From Flavobacteriales bacterium (GTDB lineage Bacteria > Bacteroidota > Bacteroidia > Flavobacteriales > Flavobacteriaceae), in NCBI GenBank assembly GCA_004213645.1, contig SGZF01000001.1:83062-147061 (forward strand): a DNA stretch of 64,000 bases, in the 5' to 3' direction. Each line of letters begins with the position of its first letter. Positions within the stretch are counted from its first letter, which is position 1. A model generated the notes under the pieces. That model made no database searches. It was not told where the DNA came from and worked only from the letters and a program-made list of their open reading frames with translations. Positions 49,363 to 59,765 of the stretch are shown piece by piece. Made by a program: the position numbers and the translations under genes.

Positions 49363-52300
49363 ATGAATAAAAAAAATAGAGAGTTTTTCTTATCGTCTTG
49401 GGCAATTGAAAATAAGACCATCATTTACATATTGATGGTAATATTTTTAGTTTCTGGAATTAATGCATACAATACCATGCCTAGAGAGCCATTCCCGGAG
49501 ATAAATACTACAAATGTATTTGTATCAACAGTCTTTCCAGGCAATAGTGCAGAAGAAATAGAAAAATTAGTTACAAATCCATTAGAGGAAGAGATTAAGG
49601 GTGTAAAGGGTCTTGAGGAAGTTGAGTCAAGCTCTTATGAGGGTGTATCTGTAATTAACGTTGAATTTGACGATGAAGTGCCAATTGAAGTTGCAAGACA
49701 AAGAGTAAAAGATTTAGTGGATAATGTTACAGTAAGAGATGATTGGCCAACTTTTAACAATTCAAAAATTGACCCCAGTGTTACAGAATTTGATTTTGCT
49801 GAAAGATATCCTGTACTTAATATAACATTAATCGGTGATTATACTGTGGAGGAGTTAAAAGGGTATGCTGAGTACCTTGAACTCCGAATAGAAAGATTAT
49901 CTGAGATTAAATCTGTGGAGATCAGGGGATTACAAGATTTTGAAGTTGAAGTAGCAGTAGATCCATACAGAATGAACTCAACCAATACAAGTTTTAGTAA
50001 TATAATATCAGCAATTTCTCAAGAAAATGTTACGATCTCTGCTGGAAATATAGTCTCGGATGGTCAAAGACGAAATGTAAAAATTGTTGGTGAGATCTCT
50101 AGACCTTCAGAATTAGAAAACATAATAGTTAATAATTTCAATGGGCCTGTTTATTTAAAAGATATTGCTTCTGTTTCTTTTAAAGAAAAAGAAGCAACAT
50201 CTTATGTAAGATATTTTAATAGCAAGACCGTAGGACTTGAAGTAATTAAAAGAGGTGGGGAAAATGCAATTTTTGCATCTAACTCCATTAGAGAAATTAT
50301 AGATAAGGCTAAGATAGATTTCCTTCCAAATAATCTTGATGTTAATATAATAAATGATTCATCAGATTATACAATTAACTCAGTCAATGACTTAATGAAT
50401 AATCTAATTTTTGGTATAATACTAGTAGTAACTGTTATTACTTTTTTTCTAGGGATAAAAAATGCTCTTTTTGTTGGATTTGCTATTCCAATGTCAATGT
50501 TTTTATCTCTCTTCTTTCTATCATTATTTGGTTTTACATTAAATAGAATGGTTTTATTTGGATTAGTGATGGGGCTTGGACTCCTTGTAGATAATGGAAT
50601 CGTTGTTGTCGATAATATTTACAGGCTGATGAAAGAAGAGGGGCTATCAAGGATTAAGGCTGCAAAATTGGGAATCGGTGAAGTAGCGCTACCAATTATT
50701 GTTTCAACTGCTACAACAATTGCTGCGTTTATTCCACTTGGAACTTGGCCAGGAATTATTGGTGAGTTTATGATTTATTTTCCAATAACACTATCTGCAA
50801 TATTAGGTTCATCATTAATAGTCGCAATCTTTTTCAACTCTATGTTAGTATCAAGCTTTATGAGTACTGATGAAGACAATTTGTCAAATAAATTTTTACT
50901 TAGATCAACATATTTTTTAGGCTCACTGGGTATCATTTTTATAATTTTTAGCAGTACTAGAGTCTTCGGATCAATCTTTCTATTGATATGTTTATTCTTA
51001 TGGCTTTATAAATATTTTTTAAAAAATCAATTATTTATTTTCAAAGAAAAGGTACTCCCAGTTTTAGAAAATAATTATTCTAAATTTTTAGCTTATGCCT
51101 TATCAGGTATTAGACCATATATGTTTTTGTCTGGAACTTTTTTACTCTTTATACTTTCTATTGTATTAATGGGTGTATTTCCACCTAAAATTGAGTTTTT
51201 CCCTGACAATGAGCCTCAACAAATATTAGTATCAATTGAGTATCCTGAAGGAACGGATATTTTAAAAACTAATGAAACTTCAAAACTTGTTGAAAAGGAA
51301 ATCTATAATGTTATAAATAGACCTAAGTACAATGATAATGGTTATAATTTTATTGTTGAATCATCAATTACAAATGTTGGGGAAGGAGCATCAGTTTCTT
51401 CTTCAGGATCGGGGACTCCTCATAAATCTTTAATAACTATGACGATGAGAGAGTTCAAATATAGAAGAGGGATGTCAAGTGAAAATTTAAGAAAAGAAAT
51501 TCAACTTAATTTAATTGATAAATTTCCAGGCATAGCTATACTTGTAGAAAAAGATTCACAAGGCCCACCTTCAAGTTACCCAGTTAATATAGAGATATAT
51601 GGAGAGAATTATGAAGAATTAATTGAAACTGCAATCTCTATGAAAAATTTCTTAGATCAAGAAAATATAGAAGGGATAGAGCAGTTAAAAATTGATGTAA
51701 CTAAAAGCAAGCCAGGACTTGAATTTACTGTTGATAAGATGAAGGCTGGAGAACTAGGGATTCCCGCTGGCCTAGTTGGTCAAACAATTAGAAACTCAAT
51801 AATTGGAACAAAAGCCGGAGTATATAAACAAGACGGAGAAGACTATGAGATTAATGTTCGTTTTGATAATGAATTTAAAAATGACTTTAGTTCAATACTA
51901 AATCAGAATATAGCTTTTAGAGACCAATCTTCAGGTAAAATAAAAGATATACCAGTTGCATCAATAGTTGATGAAAAAAATATAGCATCATTTAATGCTA
52001 TAAAGCATATAGACTTACAAAGAGTTGTTACTCTGTATTCATCAATTTTGGCAGGTTCAAATGCAAATCAAATAGTTAACACAGCAGAAATTGCCTTAAG
52101 TGGATTTGAAACTAATGAGGGTATTTCTTTTAAATTTACTGGAGAGATAAAAGAACAAGATGAAAACCAAGAGTTTCTTTCATCTGCTTTATTAACTGCT
52201 ATATCTTTAATTGTTTTATTATTAGTTTTTCAGTTTAACTCAATCTCTAAACCTTTAATTGTCCTACTATCAATAGTATTGAGCTTTACAGGTGTATTCC

Positions 52301-52776
52301 TAGGAATAGTAATTTTTAATCTAACCTTTAGCATTTTAATGACTATGTTAGGTATAATTTCATTAGCTGGCATAGTCGTGAACAACGCCGTTGTTCTAAT
52401 TGATTATACCGATCTATTATTTAAAAGAAAAAAAATTGATTTAAATCTTTCAAAAGATCAATTAATCGATAAAAATTCAGCTCTTGACTTAGTAAAAAAA
52501 GCTGGTAAGGCAAGACTAAAACCTGTTCTTCTTACTGCAATTACTACAATCTTTGGACTAATTCCTTTAGCAGTTGGATTAAACATTGACTTCTTCTCTT
52601 TATTATCTAATTTTAATCCCAATATATACCTGGGTGGAGATAATGTAATCTTTTGGGGCCCATTGGCATGGACAGTTATATTTGGAATTACATTTGCTAC
52701 TTTTTTGACATTAATAATAGTTCCTTCAATGTATTACCTGATTCATTTAGGTAGAATCAAACTAAAAAATATCTAG
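49363..52776 (+). CDS. RND family efflux permease (AcrB-like)
   Basis: PREPFPEINTTNVFVSTVFPGNSAEEIEK; LVMGLGLLVDNGIVVVDNI; LAGIVVNNAVVLIDYTD. Confidence 0.95.
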   Translation: MNKKNREFFLSSWAIENKTIIYILMVIFLVSGINAYNTMPREPFPEINTTNVFVSTVFPGNSAEEIEKLVTNPLEEEIKGVKGLEEVESSSYEGVSVINVEFDDEVPIEVARQRVKDLVDNVTVRDDWPTFNNSKIDPSVTEFDFAERYPVLNITLIGDYTVEELKGYAEYLELRIERLSEIKSVEIRGLQDFEVEVAVDPYRMNSTNTSFSNIISAISQENVTISAGNIVSDGQRRNVKIVGEISRPSELENIIVNNFNGPVYLKDIASVSFKEKEATSYVRYFNSKTVGLEVIKRGGENAIFASNSIREIIDKAKIDFLPNNLDVNIINDSSDYTINSVNDLMNNLIFGIILVVTVITFFLGIKNALFVGFAIPMSMFLSLFFLSLFGFTLNRMVLFGLVMGLGLLVDNGIVVVDNIYRLMKEEGLSRIKAAKLGIGEVALPIIVSTATTIAAFIPLGTWPGIIGEFMIYFPITLSAILGSSLIVAIFFNSMLVSSFMSTDEDNLSNKFLLRSTYFLGSLGIIFIIFSSTRVFGSIFLLICLFLWLYKYFLKNQLFIFKEKVLPVLENNYSKFLAYALSGIRPYMFLSGTFLLFILSIVLMGVFPPKIEFFPDNEPQQILVSIEYPEGTDILKTNETSKLVEKEIYNVINRPKYNDNGYNFIVESSITNVGEGASVSSSGSGTPHKSLITMTMREFKYRRGMSSENLRKEIQLNLIDKFPGIAILVEKDSQGPPSSYPVNIEIYGENYEELIETAISMKNFLDQENIEGIEQLKIDVTKSKPGLEFTVDKMKAGELGIPAGLVGQTIRNSIIGTKAGVYKQDGEDYEINVRFDNEFKNDFSSILNQNIAFRDQSSGKIKDIPVASIVDEKNIASFNAIKHIDLQRVVTLYSSILAGSNANQIVNTAEIALSGFETNEGISFKFTGEIKEQDENQEFLSSALLTAISLIVLLLVFQFNSISKPLIVLLSIVLSFTGVFLGIVIFNLTFSILMTMLGIISLAGIVVNNAVVLIDYTDLLFKRKKIDLNLSKDQLIDKNSALDLVKKAGKARLKPVLLTAITTIFGLIPLAVGLNIDFFSLLSNFNPNIYLGGDNVIFWGPLAWTVIFGITFATFLTLIIVPSMYYLIHLGRIKLKNI

Positions 52777-52796
52777 TTATATTTACATATAATTAT

Positions 52797-54533
52797 ATGA
52801 ATCGAACTAACAATTGCGGGGAATTATCAAAAACCAATTTAAATCAAGATGTCAAACTTTCTGGCTGGGTAAATAAGGTTAGAGAGAAAGGGTTTATTAT
52901 TTGGATTGACTTAAGAGATAGATATGGCATTACACAGTTGGTGTTTGATAAAGAAAGATCTAGCGAGGAATTATTCTCTTCTGCTGCTGAACTTGGAAGA
53001 GAGTTTGTAATCGAGATTGAAGGAACTGTAATAGAAAGAAAAAGTATTAATGAAAAAATAAGTACAGGTGAAATAGAGATTCTTGTATCTAGTCTAAAAA
53101 TTTTAAATAAGTCTCTGGTTCCACCGTTCACTCTTGAAAATGAATCTGATGGTGGTGAAGAGTTAAGAATGAAGTACAGGTATCTTGATATTAGAAGACA
53201 ACCAGTAAAAGAAAATTTAATTTTTAGACACGACTTATCACTCGAAGTAAGAAATTTTCTTTCTGAAAATGGATTTATTGATATTGAGACACCTTGTTTA
53301 ATAAAGTCAACTCCAGAAGGTGCAAGAGATTTTATTGTACCTAGTAGACTTAACCCTGAACATTATTATGCTTTACCTCAATCACCACAAATATTTAAGC
53401 AATTATTAATGATAGGTGGAATTGATAAGTACTATCAAATTGTAAAATGTTTTAGAGATGAAGATTTAAGAGCCGATAGACAACCAGAATTTACACAAAT
53501 TGACTGTGAAATGTCTTTTGTTAATCAAGAAGATATATTTAAGCAGTTCGAGGCACTAATGTCAAGGTTGTTCTCTAGGTTTTTAAATCAAGATAGTGTT
53601 AAGTTTGAAAGAATTACTTATAATGATGCTATTGAAAACTATGGAATTGACAAACCTGATCTTAGATATGATGTAAGAATTAATGATATAACAAATGAAG
53701 TAAAAGGGAAAGGTTTTCAAGTTTTTGATAGTAATGATTTTTCATGTTGTGTTAAGGTGGAAAATAAATCTGAACTTACAAGAAAGGAAATTGATAATTT
53801 AACCGATTGGATTAAACGACCACAAATTGGAGCAACTGGACTTTTGTGGATTAAACATAATTCAGATTCTACAATTAAATCCTCATTTGATAATTTTTTT
53901 TCAAACGAAGATTTAAAATCAATTTTGGATAAAACATCATCGAAACCAGGGGATATAATATTTATTATATCTGGTAATAAAAAAGAATCTTTGACGCAAA
54001 TGGGCTCCTTAAGAATAGAGCTTGCAAAAAGATTCAAATTAATAAATTATGAAAAATTATGCCCAATATGGGTAACTGATTTCCCTCTTTTTGAATGGGA
54101 TGAAGATGAAAAAAGATTTTTTTCAATGCATCATCCTTTCACATCAGCTAAACCTGAACACTTAGAATTATTAGATACAGAACCAGAAAAAGTGATTGCA
54201 AATGCATATGATTTAGTTCTTAATGGGAATGAAATAGGTGGTGGTTCAATAAGAATTCATGATTTTGATACTCAAATGAAAATATTTGAGCTTTTAGGGA
54301 TGAGTAAGGAAGAATACATTAGTCAATTTGGTTTTTTAATTGATGCTTTAAAATATGGTGCTCCACCTCATGGTGGTATTGCCCTTGGACTTGATAGACT
54401 TGCTGCAGTTCTTAAGGGAAAAGATATAATTAGAGACTTTATTGCTTTCCCAAAAAATAACTCCGGTAAAGATCTTATGATTGACGCACCATCGAAATTA
54501 ACTAAAGAACAATTAAAGGATCTAACAAATTAA
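52797..54533 (+). CDS. aspS: Aspartyl-tRNA synthetase
   Basis: RYRYLDIRR-like (MKYRYLDIRRQP); FRDEDLRADRQPEFTQID; GGIALGLDRL. Confidence 0.97.
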   Translation: MNRTNNCGELSKTNLNQDVKLSGWVNKVREKGFIIWIDLRDRYGITQLVFDKERSSEELFSSAAELGREFVIEIEGTVIERKSINEKISTGEIEILVSSLKILNKSLVPPFTLENESDGGEELRMKYRYLDIRRQPVKENLIFRHDLSLEVRNFLSENGFIDIETPCLIKSTPEGARDFIVPSRLNPEHYYALPQSPQIFKQLLMIGGIDKYYQIVKCFRDEDLRADRQPEFTQIDCEMSFVNQEDIFKQFEALMSRLFSRFLNQDSVKFERITYNDAIENYGIDKPDLRYDVRINDITNEVKGKGFQVFDSNDFSCCVKVENKSELTRKEIDNLTDWIKRPQIGATGLLWIKHNSDSTIKSSFDNFFSNEDLKSILDKTSSKPGDIIFIISGNKKESLTQMGSLRIELAKRFKLINYEKLCPIWVTDFPLFEWDEDEKRFFSMHHPFTSAKPEHLELLDTEPEKVIANAYDLVLNGNEIGGGSIRIHDFDTQMKIFELLGMSKEEYISQFGFLIDALKYGAPPHGGIALGLDRLAAVLKGKDIIRDFIAFPKNNSGKDLMIDAPSKLTKEQLKDLTN

Positions 54534-54538
54534 AATAT

Positions 54539-54781
54539 TTGAAAATTTTAGTTAAAATATTGTCTTACCTAGTTTTTATTGGAGTCTTTATTGGAATCTT
54601 TATTAAAGAAATTGTTGGTGACCAACTCGGAGATATAGTATTAGGTATCTCAGTAATTTTAGGAACCTTAGTATTTATGCCCTTATTTCTAGCTCATAGG
54701 TGGAAGGGGAAAAAACTAAAAGATTATACTCTAAGTGAAGAAAATATTAGAAAGATGAGAGAAAAAGCTGATGAATTTTAA
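54539..54781 (+). CDS. Small two-TM membrane protein, unknown function (TTG start)
   Basis: 80 aa, two hydrophobic segments plus charged C-terminus; follows aspS by 5 nt. Confidence 0.65.
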   Translation: MKILVKILSYLVFIGVFIGIFIKEIVGDQLGDIVLGISVILGTLVFMPLFLAHRWKGKKLKDYTLSEENIRKMREKADEF

Positions 54782-55215
54782 TCTCTAATCTTTTTAAAAA
54801 ATCTATTCAATAAATCTTTTGACTCACTCTCCATAATACCTGAAATTGTTTTAATATTTCTGTCCATTTCTAAATTATAACTTGAAAAGCCTCTTTTTTT
54901 ATCTGAAGCTGCATAAACTATAGTATCAATTTTAGACCAATATATTGCACCATAACACATTAGACATGGTTCTAGAGTGCAGTAAAGAATACATTTACTG
55001 AGATTCTTGGAGTTTAAAAAGCTTTGCGCAGATGTAATTGCGATAAGCTCAGCATGTGCAGTTGAGTCATTAAGTAACTCAACCATGTTTGATGATTTGG
55101 AAATTATTTCATTTTCATAAACTATAACACATCCAACTGGAACTTCATCCTTATAAAATCCATAATCAGCCTCTTCAAATGCTTTTTTCATAAAATAATT
55201 ATGATCTTTTTTCAT
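54778..55215 (-). CDS. Nucleoside deaminase (TadA/guanine deaminase-like)
   Basis: DSTAHAELIAI; LEPCLMCYGAIYWS. Confidence 0.93.
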   Translation of the reverse strand: MKKDHNYFMKKAFEEADYGFYKDEVPVGCVIVYENEIISKSSNMVELLNDSTAHAELIAITSAQSFLNSKNLSKCILYCTLEPCLMCYGAIYWSKIDTIVYAASDKKRGFSSYNLEMDRNIKTISGIMESESKDLLNRFFKKIRD

Positions 55216-55296
55216 CTTACTAATTTACAAAATAGGTGTATTGATTTTCGAATATATATCTTCGTATATTGATATAAAATTATTTTCAAAGTTTTA

Positions 55297-58068
55297 ATGG
55301 AAAGTTCGAAGAAACTTTTTTTGCTTGATGCTTATGCATTAATATACAGAGGTTATTATGCTTTTATAAAAAACCCTAGGATCAATTCAAAAGGGACTGA
55401 TACTTCTGCAATACTAGGATTCATGAATTCTCTTTTAGAAATTATAAGGACTCAAAATCCTGATTACATTGCAGTTGCTTTTGATAAAGGAGGTTCAGTA
55501 ACTAGATCTGAGATGTTTACAGAGTACAAAAGTAATAGAGATAAAACACCAGAGCCAATTCTTGTTGCAATCCCTTACATTAAAGAAATTCTGAAGTCAA
55601 TGAATATTTCGGTTCTTGAAAAAGAAGGTTACGAAGCTGACGATGTAATTGGAACTGTTGCCAAAGATGCTGAAAAAAATAATTTTAAGGTATATATGGT
55701 AACCCCAGATAAGGATTTTGCTCAACTTGTATCTGATAATATATTTCTATGTAAGCCAGCTAGAATGGGAAATAGTATGGAAATATGGGGAGTTGATGAA
55801 GTTAAGGATAAGTTTGAAGTAAATTCACCTGAACAAGTAATTGATTATTTAGGTATGATGGGTGATTCAGTTGATAACATACCTGGACTTCCTGGAGTTG
55901 GAGATAAAACTGCAAAAAAATTTATAAAGCAATATGGAAATTTAGAGACACTTCTCGAGAAATCATATGAAATAACAGGAAAGCTTGGAGAAAAAATAAC
56001 GAATAATAAAGAGCTAGGTATTTTATCAAAAAAATTAGCAAAAATAATTCTTGATGTACCTGTTGAATATAAATTAAATGACTTTAAACTTTCAGATCCT
56101 GATAATGAAAGTGTGATGAAAATTTTTGATGAACTTGAATTTAAAAGAGTAAAAGAAACTTTTTTTAAAATTTTTGGATTTAATGAAACCAAAGGAAAAG
56201 ATCAAGAGCTTGTTCAAGGTGACTTATTTAGTGAGAATGATTTAATTAACGATAAATCAATCCTTAGTAAATGTGATTCCTACTATCAAAGAATTGATTC
56301 AAATAAAGAATTAGAATATTTAATGACTAAACTTCTAATCCAAAAAGTGGTTGCATTCGACACAGAGACAGAAAGTTTAAACTCTCTTGATACAGAAATA
56401 GTGGGTATTTCATTTTCATGGATGGAAAAAAAAGGTTTTTATTTACCTATTGATAATAATAAATCTATTCAAAAAGAATACTTTGATATTTTAAGACCTT
56501 TTTTTGAGAACGATCAAATAATTAAAGTTGGACATAATCTTAAGTTTGACATTAAAGTGTTATTTAAATATGATATTACAGTCTCTGGGCCATTATTCGA
56601 TACCATGGTAGCGCACTACCTTATCAATCCAGATATGAGGCATAATCTAGATACATTATCAGAATCTTATTTAAATTATATACCAATATCTATTGAAACT
56701 CTAATAGGTAAAAAAGGAAAAAATCAAAGATCAATGAGAGATTTACCAGTTGAAGAAGTCACAGATTATGCATCAGAAGATGCAGATCTTGCTCTTCAAT
56801 TAAAGAAAATTTTTGATAAAGAGTTAAACGAAAACGGAGTTAAAAATATTTTCAATGACATAGAAATTCCTATTATAGAGGTCCTTGCAGATATGGAAAA
56901 AGAGGGGATTAGCATAAATAGTTCATATCTAAGTAAGTTGGATGAAGAATTTGAAATAGACCTTAATAAATTAAAAAGCGGCATTTTTGAAAAGTCTGGC
57001 GCAGAGTTTAACCTTAATTCTCCTAAACAACTTGGAGATATACTTTTTGAAAAGCTAAAATTAGTCTCAAAACCAAAAAAAACTAAAACTGGTCAATACT
57101 CAACCTCTGAAGAAGTATTATCTGCTTTAGCAAGTGAACACGAGATTATTAGAAATATATTAGAATGGCGGTCACTTGATAAACTTCAGAGTACATATGT
57201 AAGATCTCTACCAAATGAAGTAAGTAATAGGACAGGAAGGATTCATACAAGGTTCAATCAGACTGTTACAACAACAGGCCGTTTAAGCAGTAATACACCT
57301 AATTTGCAGAATATTCCAATCAGAACAAAGAATGGTCAAAAAATAAGAAAAGCCTTTATACCCAGAAGTGACGAATATGAGCTTTTAGCAGCTGATTACT
57401 CGCAGATTGAGTTAAGAGTTATAGCTTCAATCAGTAAAGACGAAAAAATGATTGATGCGTTTGTAAATGATCAAGATATTCATACAATTACGGCAGCAAA
57501 AATATTTAATATTAATCCAAACGAAGTAACAAGAGAACAAAGGGGAAATGCTAAAACAGTTAATTTTGGAATAATATATGGTGTCTCAGCTTTTGGACTG
57601 AGTCAACAAACAAAATTATCTAGATCAGAATCTAAAATTATGATTGATAATTATTTTGAAAGTTACCCTGGACTCAAAAATTATATGTCTAGTCAAATTG
57701 ATTTTGCTAGAAATAAAGGCTATGTTGAGACAATAATGGGAAGAAGAAGGTATTTACAGAATATCAATTCACAAAATAATATGCTAAGGAGTGGTGCTGA
57801 GAGGAATGCAATTAATGCTCCTATACAAGGAAGTGCCGCTGATATCATTAAAATAGCTATGATAAGAATACACAATAAGTTCAAAAAACAGTCCCTCAAA
57901 TCAAAAATGCTTCTTCAGGTTCACGATGAACTTGTTTTTGATGTCCATAAAACAGAAAAAAAAATAGTTAAGGATATAGTTAAAAATACTATGGAGTCTG
58001 CTGTTGAGCTTAATGTTCCTTTAAAAATTGATCTAGAATTTGGCAAAAACTGGCTTGAGGCACATTAA
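55297..58068 (+). CDS. polA: DNA polymerase I (5'-nuclease, 3'-5' exonuclease and polymerase domains)
   Basis: FLLDAYALIYRGYYAF; AFDTETESL; ADYSQIELRVIA; QVHDELVFDV. Confidence 0.97.
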   Translation: MESSKKLFLLDAYALIYRGYYAFIKNPRINSKGTDTSAILGFMNSLLEIIRTQNPDYIAVAFDKGGSVTRSEMFTEYKSNRDKTPEPILVAIPYIKEILKSMNISVLEKEGYEADDVIGTVAKDAEKNNFKVYMVTPDKDFAQLVSDNIFLCKPARMGNSMEIWGVDEVKDKFEVNSPEQVIDYLGMMGDSVDNIPGLPGVGDKTAKKFIKQYGNLETLLEKSYEITGKLGEKITNNKELGILSKKLAKIILDVPVEYKLNDFKLSDPDNESVMKIFDELEFKRVKETFFKIFGFNETKGKDQELVQGDLFSENDLINDKSILSKCDSYYQRIDSNKELEYLMTKLLIQKVVAFDTETESLNSLDTEIVGISFSWMEKKGFYLPIDNNKSIQKEYFDILRPFFENDQIIKVGHNLKFDIKVLFKYDITVSGPLFDTMVAHYLINPDMRHNLDTLSESYLNYIPISIETLIGKKGKNQRSMRDLPVEEVTDYASEDADLALQLKKIFDKELNENGVKNIFNDIEIPIIEVLADMEKEGISINSSYLSKLDEEFEIDLNKLKSGIFEKSGAEFNLNSPKQLGDILFEKLKLVSKPKKTKTGQYSTSEEVLSALASEHEIIRNILEWRSLDKLQSTYVRSLPNEVSNRTGRIHTRFNQTVTTTGRLSSNTPNLQNIPIRTKNGQKIRKAFIPRSDEYELLAADYSQIELRVIASISKDEKMIDAFVNDQDIHTITAAKIFNINPNEVTREQRGNAKTVNFGIIYGVSAFGLSQQTKLSRSESKIMIDNYFESYPGLKNYMSSQIDFARNKGYVETIMGRRRYLQNINSQNNMLRSGAERNAINAPIQGSAADIIKIAMIRIHNKFKKQSLKSKMLLQVHDELVFDVHKTEKKIVKDIVKNTMESAVELNVPLKIDLEFGKNWLEAH

Positions 58069-58103
58069 TTAAAAAAAAGTTTTTTTAAAAATTTATATAA
58101 TTG

Positions 58104-58111
58104 TACATTTG
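58104..58111 (+). promoter_or_regulatory. Putative -7 element (TACATTTG) of rplM operon
   Basis: TAnnTTTG match 21 nt upstream of rplM ATG; -33 box unclear. Confidence 0.5.
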
Positions 58112-58132
58112 CACGCCTAGATTCAATCTATA

Positions 58133-58588
58133 ATGACTAAAACAAGTTATAAAACTATATCAGCAAATAGTAAAACAGTGAACAAGGAATGGGTTCTTGT
58201 TGATGCTGCTGAGCTACCATTAGGTCGAACTGCGTCAATTGTAGCTACTCTTTTAAGAGGAAAACACAAAACTAACTTCACACCTCATGTTGATTGTGGA
58301 GATAATGTTGTAGTGATCAATGCTGAAAAGATTGAACTATCTGGTGATAAGTGGAATCAAAAGCAGTATATAAGTCATACTGGATACCCTGGAGGTCAAA
58401 GAATTATTACTGCTGACAAACTTCACAAAAAAAACAATATTAAACTTGTTGAGAAAGCTGTTAAAGGTATGCTTCCAAAAAATAAGTTGGGTGCTGACTT
58501 ATACAGGAACTTAAAAGTATTTCCTGGATCTACTCATAATCATGAAGCACAAAAACCTAAATTAATTGATGTAAATAGTAAAATATAA
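58133..58588 (+). CDS. rplM: 50S ribosomal protein L13
   Basis: WVLVDAAELPLGRTASIVATLLRGKHK; HTGYPGG. Confidence 0.97.
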   Translation: MTKTSYKTISANSKTVNKEWVLVDAAELPLGRTASIVATLLRGKHKTNFTPHVDCGDNVVVINAEKIELSGDKWNQKQYISHTGYPGGQRIITADKLHKKNNIKLVEKAVKGMLPKNKLGADLYRNLKVFPGSTHNHEAQKPKLIDVNSKI

Positions 58589-58974
58589 TGGAAGTAATTC
58601 ATAAAATAGGGAGAAGGAAGACATCTGTTGCTAGAGTCTATATGTCAAATGGAAAAGGAAATATTACAGTAAACAAAAAGTCTTATTCAGACTTTTTTAG
58701 TACTGCAACTTTACAGTACAAAATATTACAGCCTTTCAACCTAACTGAGACAAAAGATAAATTTGACTTATCAGTTTCTGTTAAGGGTGGTGGGGTTAAT
58801 GGCCAAGCAGAAGCTATAAGGTTAGCTATCTCTAGAGCATTAGTTGAATTTAATGAAGAATTTAAATCTGTTCTTAAATCAGAAGGCTTAATGACAAGAG
58901 ATCCCAGAATGGTTGAAAGAAAGAAATTTGGTCAAAAGAAAGCTAGAAAGAAATTCCAATTCTCAAAAAGATAA
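58588..58974 (+). CDS. rpsI: 30S ribosomal protein S9
   Basis: IGRRKTSVARVYM; GQAEAIRLAISRAL; KKFGQKKARKKFQFSKR. Confidence 0.97.
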   Translation: MEVIHKIGRRKTSVARVYMSNGKGNITVNKKSYSDFFSTATLQYKILQPFNLTETKDKFDLSVSVKGGGVNGQAEAIRLAISRALVEFNEEFKSVLKSEGLMTRDPRMVERKKFGQKKARKKFQFSKR

Positions 58975-58977
58975 TAT

Positions 58978-59742
58978 ATGGCAAAGACTGACGTTAAAGA
59001 ACTATTGGATGCAGGTGTTCATTTTGGACACTTAACTAGAAAGTGGAATCCCAATATGGCTCCATATATCTACATGGAGAGAAATGGAATTCACATAATC
59101 AATTTATATAAAACTGCGGCTAAATTGGAAGAGTCTGTTAATGCAATCAAAAAGATTGTTTTATCAGGAAGAAAAATTCTTTTTGTAGCTACAAAAAAGC
59201 AGGCAAAGGATATAGTTGCACAAAAAGCTGATTCTGTTAATATGCCTTACATCACGGAAAGATGGCCTGGGGGAATGTTAACAAATTTTGTAACAATTAG
59301 AAAAGCAGTTAAAAAGATGAATGCTATTGATAGGATGAAAGCTGATGGAACTTTTGAAACTCTTTCAAAAAAAGAAAAACTACAAGTTGATAGACAAAGG
59401 GCAAAACTTGAAAAGAACCTTGGTTCTATATCAGACATGACAAGACTCCCTGGAGCTATATTTGTAGTTGACACTTTGAATGAAAAAATTTCAGTACAAG
59501 AAGCGCAAAAGTTAAATATTCCAATTTTTGCTATGGTAGATACAAATTCTGATCCAAACGAAGTCGATTTCATTATTCCTTCCAATGATGATGCTTCAAA
59601 ATCAATTGAAAAAATTCTAAAGATTGTATGTAATGCAATTCAAGAATCTCTTGAAGAAAGAAAAAAGGAAAAAGAGATTGCTGAACAAAAAAAGCTAGAA
59701 GAGGCTGAAGCATCTAAAGATGCAGAATCTTCACAAGAATAA
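58978..59742 (+). CDS. rpsB: 30S ribosomal protein S2
   Basis: LLDAGVHFGHLTRKWNPNM; MVDTNSDPNEVDF. Confidence 0.97.
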   Translation: MAKTDVKELLDAGVHFGHLTRKWNPNMAPYIYMERNGIHIINLYKTAAKLEESVNAIKKIVLSGRKILFVATKKQAKDIVAQKADSVNMPYITERWPGGMLTNFVTIRKAVKKMNAIDRMKADGTFETLSKKEKLQVDRQRAKLEKNLGSISDMTRLPGAIFVVDTLNEKISVQEAQKLNIPIFAMVDTNSDPNEVDFIIPSNDDASKSIEKILKIVCNAIQESLEERKKEKEIAEQKKLEEAEASKDAESSQE

Positions 59743-59765
59743 TAACCCTTTAAAATTTTACTAAA

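Noticed and set aside
46268-52776. TetR-TolC-adaptor-RND cluster as an unusual element
   Set aside because: Standard tripartite efflux operon with its local regulator.
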